NCBI GenBank assembly: GCA_016789705.1
Contig: JAEUQR010000164.1
Coordinates: 1 to 38,286, forward strand
Reading direction: 5' to 3'
Source: Acidobacteriota bacterium
GTDB taxonomy: Bacteria; Acidobacteriota; Vicinamibacteria; Vicinamibacterales; UBA2999
DNA length: 38,286 nt
The notes beneath the pieces are model-generated. The model was given only the letters and a program-made list of their open reading frames with translations. It had not been told where the DNA came from and did no database searches. Below are positions 25,890 through 33,976 of this stretch, in pieces (position 1 is the first letter of the stretch; the number at the start of each line of letters is the position of its first letter). A program made the position numbers and the translations under genes.

Positions 25890-26343
25890 AAACATGACGA
25901 TTGTCCGGTATGTGCTGCGTCCACTCAAGCGCCCTGTTGCGGGTCGAGGAGAGCAATTTCGGGGAGACGAAAGCCAGTAAGCTATTGATTTATAAGCAGC
26001 TTACTTGTCAATCGACCGATGCGACCAACAGCCTCCGAACAGCGTTCACAGCATTAGACGCCGGGGACCTCATTTGGGTTCTCCCAGTCGACTGTCCTTT
26101 CAGGGCGACGGTGTGTCGACACAAAGCGACACAGCAGTCCCGAGCCGGTGGCAATTATTACACGCCGCTGTGGTCTCGGGGCCACGGTAGTCCGAGACGC
26201 GCCGCCGCCGCTGCGAGCCCCGGCGCGGTCGGGCTCTACCGCCCTCCCGCCTAGCCGAAGTCGCGCGTGGCGTGGTAGGCTTGGGGTTTGTCACACTCGG
26301 ATTGGACGAGTCAGTGACGTCTTCCCTGGAAGGTGTTTTCGTC
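25890..26343. other. Gene-free, locally AT-richer intergenic region
   Basis: No credible protein or RNA gene is seen between the dksA-like promoter and bL28. The part from about 25960 to 26160 is noticeably less GC-rich than its surroundings. Contents: an 8 bp inverted repeat AGTAAGCT / AGCTTACT (25976-25983 and 25998-26005); a 12 bp palindrome TGTGTCGACACA (26112-26123) with a further CGACACA at 26128-26134; and a 7 bp inverted repeat GTCTCGG / CCGAGAC (26173-26198). TTTGTCACAC near 26287-26296 echoes the HIT -35 but no -10 follows at normal spacing. Short open frames here are unconvincing. Confidence 0.6.
26112..26134. promoter_or_regulatory. Candidate operator: palindrome plus direct repeat of CGACACA
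   Basis: TGTGTCGACACA is a perfect 12 bp palindrome made of two CGACACA half-sites sharing their centre, and a third CGACACA starts exactly 10 bp (one helical turn) after the second. The position, between divergent dksA-like and bL28 genes, suits a regulator. CGACACA also occurs upstream of the TonB-dependent receptor at about 30415. Confidence 0.35.
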
Positions 26344-26535
26344 ATGGCGAGACGCTGTGAAATCTGCGACAAGGGCCCGGTGGTCGGACGGACGGTGTCC
26401 CACGCCCACAATGTCGGCCCGCGCCGCTTCGAAGTGAATCTGCAGACCGTGCGCGCGGTCGTGAATGGCGCGACCAAGCGCATCCGCGTGTGCACGCGCT
26501 GCATCCGGTCGAAGAAGGTCGTCAAGGCCGCCTAG
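26344..26535 (+). CDS. rpmB: Ribosomal protein bL28
   Basis: 63 residues, 50S subunit protein. It begins MARRCEICDKGP and contains VSHAHNVGPRRFEVNLQTVR, characteristic of bL28. CEIC at the start and CTRC near the end form a zinc ribbon, so this is the C+ (zinc-binding) form. The ATG at 26344 is chosen over an in-frame start 24 codons earlier because bL28 begins here and AAGGTG lies upstream. ridA follows after 2 bases. Confidence 0.97.
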   Translation: MARRCEICDKGPVVGRTVSHAHNVGPRRFEVNLQTVRAVVNGATKRIRVCTRCIRSKKVVKAA

Positions 26536-26537
26536 CC

Positions 26538-26942
26538 ATGGCCGACCGCGCCAACCCGGGCGAAGGACGCCGCGCGACCACTGCGTCGGGCGGGGCGCCG
26601 GCGATCGGTCCGTATTCCGCGGCCCTGACGGTGGGTAAGCTGGTCTTCCTGTCCGGCCAGATCCCGTTGCGGGCCGACGGCACCCTCGTCGAGGGTGGGA
26701 TCCGTGAACAGGCGACGCAGGTGCTCGAGAACATGGGCGCCCTGCTGACCGCCGCGGGCGCCAGCTTCGCGCAGGTGGCCAAGACCACGATCTACCTGGC
26801 CGACATGGGCGACTTCGCGGTCGTGAACGAGATCTACGCCACCTACTTCTCTCAGCCCTATCCGGCGCGCGCCACCGTCCAGGTGGCCCGGCTTCCCCGC
26901 GACGTGCGCGTGGAAATCGACGCCATCGCCGTGCTCGACTGA
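26538..26942 (+). CDS. ridA: RidA family enamine/imine deaminase
   Basis: 134 residues; hydrolyses reactive enamines such as 2-aminoacrylate made by PLP enzymes. The family signature is present: APAIGPYSAALTVGKLVFLSGQ near the N-terminus, and PARATVQVARLPRDVRVEIDAIA with the conserved substrate Arg and Glu at the end. It starts 2 bp after the bL28 stop, so both genes share a message. An extra 15 residues precede the conserved core compared with E. coli RidA. It converges on rel with a 22 bp spacer. Confidence 0.94.
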   Translation: MADRANPGEGRRATTASGGAPAIGPYSAALTVGKLVFLSGQIPLRADGTLVEGGIREQATQVLENMGALLTAAGASFAQVAKTTIYLADMGDFAVVNEIYATYFSQPYPARATVQVARLPRDVRVEIDAIAVLD

Positions 26943-26964
26943 CGCCGCGCGCGCACGGGGCGCC

Positions 26965-29127
26965 TCAGCGCGTCGCGCGCTCGATGTCGAGCACGCCGTC
27001 CACGCTCCGCAGTGACTTGATCACCTTCTCCAGGTGCTTCATGTCCTTGATTTCGACGGTTACGTCGATGCGGGCGTGGGTGTCTTCGCCGGTCGTGGCT
27101 TCGAGCCCCAGGATGTTGGTGTTGATGTCGGCGATGCTCGCGCTGAGCGCCGCCAGCATGCCCTTCCGGTCTTCGACCTGCATGGTCAGGCGCACCGTGT
27201 ACGGCGCCGGATCCCCGCCCTTGTCCCACTCGACGTCGATGCGGCGCTGCGGGTCGTACATGAGGTTCAGCACGTTCGGACAGGCGGCCGCGTGCACGGA
27301 CACGCCCTTGCCGCGCGTCACGTAGCCCACGATCTTCTCGCCCCGAATCGGGTTGCAGCAGCGGGCGCGCGTGACCATCAGGTCGTCGGCGCCGCTCACG
27401 GTGATGCGGTCGGCGGCGGCGGCGCCGGGCCGCAGCACCCGCTTCACGGCCGAGACCACGGGGTGGTCCGGCGCCCGCTCCTTGAGCTGCCCTTCCGGCA
27501 CGAGCGCGTCGAGCACCTGCCGCGCGGCCACCTTCCCGTAGCCCACCTGCGCCAGCAGGTCGTCGGGCTTGCTGAACCCGAGCGCCGAGACCGCCGGAGC
27601 CAGGCCGCTGTCTTCGAGCGAAGCCTTCGGCACGTCGAAGCGCTTCGCCTCCTTCTCGAGCAGCTTGCGGCCGACGTCGATGGCGCGGACGTTCTCCTCG
27701 GTCTGGATGAACTGGCGGATCTTGGCGCGCGCGCGCGAGGTCTTGACCACGCTCAGCCAGTCGCGGCTCGGCGCGTGGCCGGCGGCGGTCACGATCTCGA
27801 CGATGTCGCCATTCTTGAGGCGCGTGCGCAGCGGCACCATCCGCCCGTTCACGCGAGCGCCCACGCAGCGATGGCCGACGTCGGTGTGCACGGCGTAGGC
27901 GAAATCGATCGGCGTCGCGCCGTCGGGCAGCACCTTCACCTGTCCGGCAGGGGTGAAGGTGTAGACCTCCTCGCGGTAGAGGTCGATCTTCAGATGGTTC
28001 AGGAACTCCTGCGAATCGCGCACTTCCTGGTGCGTCTCGAGGAGCTGCCGCATCCACTGGAAATACTGCTCATCGCGGGCGGCGCCCACGCGCCCTTCCT
28101 TGTACTTCCAGTGCGCCGCGATGCCGTCCTCGGCGTGATGGTGCATCTCTTCCGTGCGGATCTGGACCTCGAACGGCACGCCGCGATCGGAGATGACCGA
28201 GGTGTGCAGCGACTGGTAGCCATTGGGCCGCGGCATCGCGATGAAATCCTTGATGCGGCCGGGCACCGGCGGCCACGCCTGGTGGATGATGCCGAGCGCG
28301 GCATAACAGTCCTTCACCGAGGGCGTGACGATGCGGATGGCGACAAAGTCGTAGACCTGGTCGAGGTCGATCTTCTGGCGGCGGAGCTTGAGGAAGATGC
28401 TGTAGAGGCGCTTGACGCGGCCGTCCACTGTCAGCACCGGCACGTCGGCCGCGGCGAGCTTGGCGCGAATCGCCGCCGTCAGCTCATCGATGACACCTTC
28501 CGTGGCGGCGCGCTTGGCATCGACCCGGGCCCGCAGCGACTCGAACGCCTGCGGCTCGAGGTGCATGAAGGCGAGCTCCTCGAGCTCGTTCTTCATCTTG
28601 TTCATGCCGAGGCGGTTGGCGATGGGAGCGTAGATGTCGAGGGTTTCCTGGGCCACGCGAGGACGTTTTTCCTCCGGCATGAACTGGAGGGTGCGCATGT
28701 TGTGCAGCCGGTCGGCGAGCTTCACGAAGATGACGCGGATGTCATCCACCATCGCCAGCAGCATCTTGCGGAAGTTCTCGGCCTGCCGTTCCTCGCTCGA
28801 CGAAAACGGGATGGCGCTGATCTTGGTCAGCCCCTCGACGATATGGGCGACGTCTGGCCCGAAGAGCTCGCGGATACGCTCGACCGTGGTGAGCGTGTCC
28901 TCCACCACGTCGTGGAGCAGGCCCGAGGCGACGCAGACGACGTCGAGCCTCTGGTCGGCCAGGATGTCCGAAACCTCAAGCGGGTGAATGAGATACGGCT
29001 CCCCTGAGTGCCGCACCTGCCCCTTGTGCGCGAGGGCTGAGAAGACGTACGCCTTGCGCAGCAGCTCGAGGTCGCCCTCGGGGCTGTACGCGCGAACCTT
29101 CCCAAGCAGATCCTCGAAGCGGATCAT
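26965..29127 (-). CDS. spoT: Bifunctional (p)ppGpp synthetase/hydrolase
   Basis: 720 residues with the full long-RSH layout. The HD hydrolase domain (about 25-180) keeps HKGQVRHSGEPYLIHP, LLHDVVEDT (His72-Asp73) and KLADRLHNMRTL. The synthetase domain (about 220-345) keeps DFVAIRIV, PNGYQSLHTSV and EVQIRTEEMHHHAEDG. TGS (about 385-450), a CC/zinc-finger-like region with CCNPIRGE, and a C-terminal ACT domain (about 645-720) follow. Both active sites look intact, so it should make and destroy ppGpp. It may equally be called rel. Possible co-workers are the DksA-like protein and Lon encoded close by. Confidence 0.96.
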   Translation of the reverse strand: MIRFEDLLGKVRAYSPEGDLELLRKAYVFSALAHKGQVRHSGEPYLIHPLEVSDILADQRLDVVCVASGLLHDVVEDTLTTVERIRELFGPDVAHIVEGLTKISAIPFSSSEERQAENFRKMLLAMVDDIRVIFVKLADRLHNMRTLQFMPEEKRPRVAQETLDIYAPIANRLGMNKMKNELEELAFMHLEPQAFESLRARVDAKRAATEGVIDELTAAIRAKLAAADVPVLTVDGRVKRLYSIFLKLRRQKIDLDQVYDFVAIRIVTPSVKDCYAALGIIHQAWPPVPGRIKDFIAMPRPNGYQSLHTSVISDRGVPFEVQIRTEEMHHHAEDGIAAHWKYKEGRVGAARDEQYFQWMRQLLETHQEVRDSQEFLNHLKIDLYREEVYTFTPAGQVKVLPDGATPIDFAYAVHTDVGHRCVGARVNGRMVPLRTRLKNGDIVEIVTAAGHAPSRDWLSVVKTSRARAKIRQFIQTEENVRAIDVGRKLLEKEAKRFDVPKASLEDSGLAPAVSALGFSKPDDLLAQVGYGKVAARQVLDALVPEGQLKERAPDHPVVSAVKRVLRPGAAAADRITVSGADDLMVTRARCCNPIRGEKIVGYVTRGKGVSVHAAACPNVLNLMYDPQRRIDVEWDKGGDPAPYTVRLTMQVEDRKGMLAALSASIADINTNILGLEATTGEDTHARIDVTVEIKDMKHLEKVIKSLRSVDGVLDIERATR

Positions 29128-29168
29128 TGAGCCACCCGGCCGGAATCGGTGTCTAACAGATCAGGCGA

Positions 29169-29196
29169 AACGTCGGCAGAAACGTCTGCGAACGTC
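29169..29196. promoter_or_regulatory. Three direct AACGTC repeats upstream of the TPR gene
   Basis: AACGTC occurs at 29169, 29181 and 29191, i.e. spaced 12 and 10 bp, ending 16 bp before the -35 of the TPR lipoprotein promoter and about 40 bp upstream of the rel start. The placement suits an activator acting on the plus strand, or control of both divergent genes. Confidence 0.4.
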
Positions 29197-29211
29197 ATGA
29201 TACCAGCCGCC

Positions 29212-29240
29212 TTGCGAGGGGTGGGGGAAGTGGCTATACT
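29212..29240 (+). promoter_or_regulatory. Promoter of the TPR lipoprotein gene
   Basis: TTGCGA (29212-29217), 17 nt spacer, TATACT (29235-29240). The start codon is at 29337, giving a leader of about 90 nt that contains CGACGCAGT twice (near 29250 and 29309) and ends in a GAGGGGGAAACG ribosome-binding site. Confidence 0.65.
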
Positions 29241-29336
29241 TCCCGCCCTGCGACGCAGTAAAGTCCCTGTCGGACACACCCGTGGGCGCACGTTCCGTCG
29301 GGGTCTCGACGCAGTCAAGGTTTTGAGGGGGAAACG

Positions 29337-30281
29337 ATGAAGCTCCGTTCTTCGATCTCGGGTCTGGCCCTGGTGGTAGGACTCGGTGTCATGGTTGCCG
29401 GGTGCGGCCAGGTCAACCAGGTGCGCGCCCAGAAGGCATTCAAGGACGCCAACAAGCTCTACGCGGCCAGTGACTGGCGCGCGGCGGCGGCGAAGTATGA
29501 AGAGGCGATCCAGCTGAACCCCGAGAACGCCTACAGCCACTTCTTCCTTGCCAACTGCTACGACAACATGTACCGGCCCACGCGCGCCGGCGAACCCGCC
29601 AACGACGCTCTGCTGGCCAAGGCGATCGACAACTACAAGGTGGCGGGCGAGAAGATTCAGGACCCGCTCTGGAAGCGCCGCTCGCTCGAGTTCCTGGTGA
29701 GCGCCTACGGTCCGGACAAGCTGAACGACCCGACCATGGCCGAACCGATCGTCAAGCAGATGATCGAGCTCGACCCCTCCGACCCCGGCAACTACTTCCA
29801 GCTCGCCCAGATCTACGAGAACTCGGGTGAATACGAGCTGGCCGAGCAGACCTTCCTGAAGTCGAAGGAAGCCAAGGCCAGCGACCCGAACGTCTACATG
29901 CAGATTGCCGGCTACTACAACCGCCAGGGCGACTTCCCCAAGACGATCGAGTTCCTGAACCAGCGTATCGGCATCGAGCCGAACAACCCGGAAGCCCACT
30001 ACACCGTGGCGACCTACTACTGGGACAAGGCGTATCGCGACTTCCGCCTGAAGGACGCCGAGAAGCTCGACATGGTCGTCAAGGGCATCGAGTCAGTCGA
30101 CAAGGCCATCGAGATCAAGAGCGACTACATGGAGGCGATTGCCTACAAGAACCTTCTCCTCCGCCTGCAGGCCAATCTGATCAAGAACCCCGCCGAGCAG
30201 CAGCGCCTGATCCGCGAGGCCGACCAGCTCCGCGACAAGGCCGAAGAGATGCGCAAGGCCAAGTCCGCCGCGGCCCAGTAA
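29337..30281 (+). CDS. TPR-repeat lipoprotein
   Basis: 314 residues. A signal peptide with lipobox VAGC (acylated Cys23) is followed by tetratricopeptide helices: YAASDWRAAAAKYEEAIQLNP, the PGNYFQLAQIYENSGEYELA region and YYNRQGDFPKTIEFLNQRIG match the TPR consensus, and further degenerate copies fill about 35-290. The C-terminus is a charged helix. It should be anchored to a membrane facing the periplasm and scaffold other proteins; no specific partner can be named. It has its own promoter with a long leader and a strong terminator after it. Confidence 0.9.
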   Translation: MKLRSSISGLALVVGLGVMVAGCGQVNQVRAQKAFKDANKLYAASDWRAAAAKYEEAIQLNPENAYSHFFLANCYDNMYRPTRAGEPANDALLAKAIDNYKVAGEKIQDPLWKRRSLEFLVSAYGPDKLNDPTMAEPIVKQMIELDPSDPGNYFQLAQIYENSGEYELAEQTFLKSKEAKASDPNVYMQIAGYYNRQGDFPKTIEFLNQRIGIEPNNPEAHYTVATYYWDKAYRDFRLKDAEKLDMVVKGIESVDKAIEIKSDYMEAIAYKNLLLRLQANLIKNPAEQQRLIREADQLRDKAEEMRKAKSAAAQ

Positions 30282-30324
30282 GACCTGATTCCGGCGCGGC
30301 CCAGACCGCGCGCGACTCGTTCGA

Positions 30325-30371
30325 CACAAGGCTGTTTCGCCTCATCAGGCGAAACAGCCTTTGTGCTTTTT
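30325..30371 (+). terminator. Rho-independent terminator after the TPR gene
   Basis: A 14 bp perfect stem (AAGGCTGTTTCGCC and its complement) with a 6 nt loop, extended by CAC/GTG beyond one bulged T, followed by CTTTTTC. Confidence 0.92.
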
Positions 30372-30471
30372 CAGGGCACGTTCCTGACGCCGATGCACGG
30401 GCTTTTTACCGGGGCGACACAACCGATTTGGTAGAGTAGGACGGTTACAGAAAAGTCAAAGGGAGACACAT

Positions 30472-33400
30472 ATGAAGCTCGTTGTTCACACGTTGAGATC
30501 GCTCGTGGCGCTGGTGGCGCTCGCAGCGTTCGCGCCGTCAGTGGCCAGCGCCCAGGGCGTCACCACCGGATCGCTGACCGGGGTCGTCACCGACCAGGCT
30601 GGCGCGCCGGTCGCCGGGGCCAACGTCATCGCGATTCACCTGCCGTCGGGATCGACGTACGAGGCGACGACCCGGGCCGACGGACGCTTCTCGATGCCCG
30701 CCATGCGCGTCGGCGGTCCCTACAGTGTGACGGTCGCCTACGGCGGCAGCGGCGGAGCGGCGTTCTCGCCGGTGACCAAGGAAGACGTCACGGTCAACCT
30801 CGGTGTCGCCTCGGACCTGGCGTTCACCACGGAAGCCATCTCCGTCCAGGAAACCGTCACGGTGAGCGGCACGGTCGATCCGGTGTTCAGTTCGTCGCGC
30901 ACGGGCGCCGCGACCTCCGTCGGCCGCGAAGAGATCGCCGTCCTGCCGACCCTCAGCGGCCGCCTGAGCGACGTCACGCGACTGACGCCGCAGGCGAGCA
31001 ACAACGGCTTTGCGGGCAACGACAACCGCATGAACAACATCACGGTTGACGGTTCGTCATTCAACAACTCGTTCGGCCTTGGCGGCCAGCCCGGCGACCG
31101 CACCGGCGTGGCCGCGATTTCACTCGAAGCGCTTGAACAGATTCAGGTGAACGTCGCGCCGTTCGACGTGCGGCAGGGCAGCTTCATCGGCGCCGGCGTG
31201 AACTCGGTGACGCGCAGCGGCACCAATCGCCTGGTGGCCTCGGCCTACCATCGGTTCCGGGACCAGGAATGGGTGGGCACCGAAGCGAAGGGCCAGACCG
31301 TGAACCCCGGCACGTTCACGTTCCGCAACACCGGCGGATACCTGGCCGGTCCCATCCTCAAGAACAAGCTGTTCGCGTTCGCCAACTACGAAGACCAGTC
31401 CGACAAGCGCCCGCTGACCACGTTCCGGGCCAATCAGGGCGGTGAACCCGTCGGCGGCCAGGTCACCCGCGTGCTCGCGTCCGACATGACGACCCTCAGC
31501 GCGTTCCTGAAGTCGCGGTTCGACTACGACACCGGCCCCTTCGAGGGCATCGACGACGAAACGCCCGCCAAACGCTTTCTGATTCGCAGCGACTACAACC
31601 TCAACAACGCGAACAAGCTCTCGGTCCGCTACACCCACCTGAATTCGTTCACCGACGTCGGCCTCTCGAACTCGGCGTCGGCGCTGCAGGGCCGCACCGG
31701 CGGCAGCACGCAGTACCTGAGCTACCAGAACTCGAACTACAAGATTCTCGAGAACATCCGCTCGGGCATTGGGGAGTGGAACACGGTCATCGGCGGCAGC
31801 ATGTCGAACCAGTTCCAGGCCGGATACACGTACCAGGACGAAAGCCGCGACTCCCGCGGCAAGCTGTTTCCGTTCGTCGACATCTTCGAGGGCGGGTCCA
31901 ACTACACCTCGTTCGGCTTCGAACCGTTCACCGTCAACAACGAGCTGCGGTACAAGACGTTCCAGGCGCAGAACAACTTCACCAAGTTCGCCACGCGGCA
32001 CTCGATTACCGCCGGGGCGTACATCGAGAAGTACCACTCGGACAACGTGTTCTTCGGCTGCTGCCCGCAGAGCGCCTACTCCTACAACTCGCTGGCCGAC
32101 TTCTACGCCGACGCCAACGACGCGGCCGCGAACCCGAATCGCACCGTGTCGCCGGTGACGCTGCGCGCGTTCCAGGTGCGCTGGGCCAACATCCCGGGCC
32201 TCGAGAAGCCCGAGCAGCCCCTCGACGTGTGGTACGGCGCCGGCTACCTGCAGGACGAGTGGCGGCCGATGACCAACCTGACCGTCACCGCCGGCGTCCG
32301 CGTGGACGTCTCGGCCTTCGAGAACACGGCTTACCCGAACCCGGCGGCCGACGCCCTGACGTTCCGCGACGAAGCCGGCGCGGCCATCCGCTACAACACC
32401 GGCGAGATGCCGAGCACCAAGCTGCTCTGGTCCCCGAGGGTCGGTGCCAACTGGGACGTGTTCGGTGACCAGTCGACCCAGCTGCGCGGCGGCGGCGGCT
32501 TGTTCAGCGGCCGCCCGGCGTACGTCTGGATTTCGAACCAGATCGGCAACACCGGCGTGCTCATCGGCGAGCGTATCGTGCTCTCGCCCGGCACTGCCTT
32601 CCCGTTCAGTTCGGATCCCGACCGCTACAAGCAGGCGGCGACGGGCGCCGGCGCGTCCAGCTATGCGCTGAACGTCACCGACCCAGACTTCAAGTTCCCG
32701 CAGGTCTGGCGTGCGAACGTGGCCGTCGATCGCAAGCTGCCGGGCGGCATCGTGAGCACCACCGAATACCTCTACGCGAAGGACGTCAACGGCATCTACT
32801 ACTTCAACGCCAACCTGCCGGCGGCGCAGTCGGCCTTCGCCGGCGTGGACAGCCGGCCCCGCTGGGTCGGCACGGCGTGCGCCGCCACCGGTCAGGCCGG
32901 CGGCTGCGTGAACCGGATCAACAACGACACCGGCAATCAGGTCACGCAGGCGCTCGTGCTGAAGAACGGCAACTCCGGCAGCTCCTGGAACTTCGCGCAG
33001 ACCCTGTCGCTGAACACCCGGTTCGGTCTGTCGGTGCGCACCGCCTACAGCTACGGCGAGTCGCGCACGATCTCGGACCCGGAATCGACCGCCGCCACGA
33101 GCTTCGCGCGCAACAGCCATTCGGCCGATCCGAACAACCCCGGCAACCAGGTCTCGATGTGGTCGCCCGGGCATCGCGTGTTCGCGCTCGTCAACTACAA
33201 CAAGCGGTACTTCGGCTTCGGCGCCACCTCGGTGTCGCTGTTCTGGGAGGCCCAGCACAGCACCGTGACCAGCTCGTCGCGCTTCAGCTACACGTTCGCC
33301 GGCGACATGAACGGCGACGGCGTCGCGGCGAACGACCTCATCTACATTCCGCGCGACACCTCGGAGATGAACTTCTCGCCGTTCACGGTGGGTGGGCGCA

Positions 33401-33837
33401 CGTTCACCGCAGCCGAACAGGCGGCGGCGTTCGAGGCCTACATCGGCCAGGACAAGTACCTGAGCAAGAACCGCGGCCGTTATGCCTCGCGCAACGGCGG
33501 CGTGATGCCGATCTTCCGCCGCATGGACCTGTCGCTCACGCAGGATCTCTTCAAGGACATCCGCGGACAGCGCAACGGGCTCCAGTTCCGTGCCGATATC
33601 CTCAACGTCGGCAATCTGCTCAACAGCAACTGGGGCGTGTCGCAGCGTCCGGTGGCCTCGATCAACAACAACAACCAGCTCCAGATTCTCACCAACCCGG
33701 CGGTCGACGCCTCCGGCCGCGCCACTTACCGCCTGGCGGTCGTCAACAACGAGCTGATTCGCCGGTCGTTCCAGACCTCGGCGGGCACCGGCGACGTCTG
33801 GCAGTTCATGTTGAGCCTGCGCTACAGCTTCAACTGA
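30472..33837 (+). CDS. Oar-like TonB-dependent receptor with carboxypeptidase-regulatory domain
   Basis: 1121 residues, outer-membrane beta-barrel. A signal peptide (cleavage near ASA-QG, residue 27-28) leads into an Ig-like carboxypeptidase-regulatory domain (about 33-115: GSLTGVVTDQAGAPVAGANV) and a plug (about 125-235, with ITVDGSSFNN), then the barrel, ending in SLRYSFN with a terminal aromatic-Asn suited to BAM insertion. This Oar/CarboxypepD_reg layout is abundant in Acidobacteriota and Myxococcota; ligands are often glycans, peptides or unknown. AAAGGGAG precedes the ATG. The TonB-ExbBD genes lie 3 kb downstream. The specific substrate is unknown. Confidence 0.95.
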   Translation: MKLVVHTLRSLVALVALAAFAPSVASAQGVTTGSLTGVVTDQAGAPVAGANVIAIHLPSGSTYEATTRADGRFSMPAMRVGGPYSVTVAYGGSGGAAFSPVTKEDVTVNLGVASDLAFTTEAISVQETVTVSGTVDPVFSSSRTGAATSVGREEIAVLPTLSGRLSDVTRLTPQASNNGFAGNDNRMNNITVDGSSFNNSFGLGGQPGDRTGVAAISLEALEQIQVNVAPFDVRQGSFIGAGVNSVTRSGTNRLVASAYHRFRDQEWVGTEAKGQTVNPGTFTFRNTGGYLAGPILKNKLFAFANYEDQSDKRPLTTFRANQGGEPVGGQVTRVLASDMTTLSAFLKSRFDYDTGPFEGIDDETPAKRFLIRSDYNLNNANKLSVRYTHLNSFTDVGLSNSASALQGRTGGSTQYLSYQNSNYKILENIRSGIGEWNTVIGGSMSNQFQAGYTYQDESRDSRGKLFPFVDIFEGGSNYTSFGFEPFTVNNELRYKTFQAQNNFTKFATRHSITAGAYIEKYHSDNVFFGCCPQSAYSYNSLADFYADANDAAANPNRTVSPVTLRAFQVRWANIPGLEKPEQPLDVWYGAGYLQDEWRPMTNLTVTAGVRVDVSAFENTAYPNPAADALTFRDEAGAAIRYNTGEMPSTKLLWSPRVGANWDVFGDQSTQLRGGGGLFSGRPAYVWISNQIGNTGVLIGERIVLSPGTAFPFSSDPDRYKQAATGAGASSYALNVTDPDFKFPQVWRANVAVDRKLPGGIVSTTEYLYAKDVNGIYYFNANLPAAQSAFAGVDSRPRWVGTACAATGQAGGCVNRINNDTGNQVTQALVLKNGNSGSSWNFAQTLSLNTRFGLSVRTAYSYGESRTISDPESTAATSFARNSHSADPNNPGNQVSMWSPGHRVFALVNYNKRYFGFGATSVSLFWEAQHSTVTSSSRFSYTFAGDMNGDGVAANDLIYIPRDTSEMNFSPFTVGGRTFTAAEQAAAFEAYIGQDKYLSKNRGRYASRNGGVMPIFRRMDLSLTQDLFKDIRGQRNGLQFRADILNVGNLLNSNWGVSQRPVASINNNNQLQILTNPAVDASGRATYRLAVVNNELIRRSFQTSAGTGDVWQFMLSLRYSFN

Positions 33838-33840
33838 CTC

Positions 33841-33864
33841 GAAGGCCCCGCGAGTCGGGGCTTC
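33841..33864 (+). terminator. Terminator-like hairpin after the receptor gene
   Basis: GAAG-CCCCG type stem with a CGAGT loop (GAAGGCCCCG / CGGGGCTTC, one bulged G), 3 bp after the stop codon, followed by CGTTCT. Confidence 0.7.
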
Positions 33865-33879
33865 CGTTCTCCGACCAAC

Positions 33880-33911
33880 ACGGCCGGGCAGCCATCGGGC
33901 AGCCCGGCCGT
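33880..33911 (+). terminator. Second hairpin after the receptor gene
   Basis: A perfect 10 bp inverted repeat ACGGCCGGGC / GCCCGGCCGT with a 12 nt loop, followed by TCTTGTCTG. Probably a back-up terminator; the convergent agmatinase gene ends 66 bp further on. Confidence 0.6.
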
Positions 33912-33976
33912 TCTTGTCTGGGCGGCGTGGCCGGGGCGGTGGGCCGGCACGACAGCGCCGCCGCACGGCCCCGCCG

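Noticed and set aside
25901..26254. 117-codon open frame in the dksA-bL28 spacer
   Set aside because: No ribosome-binding site or domain; codon use is unlike the neighbouring genes and it crosses several inverted repeats.
31120..33966. Long minus-strand open frame opposite the TonB-dependent receptor
   Set aside because: Antisense to a clear receptor gene; Arg/Val/Glu-rich shadow frame without motifs.
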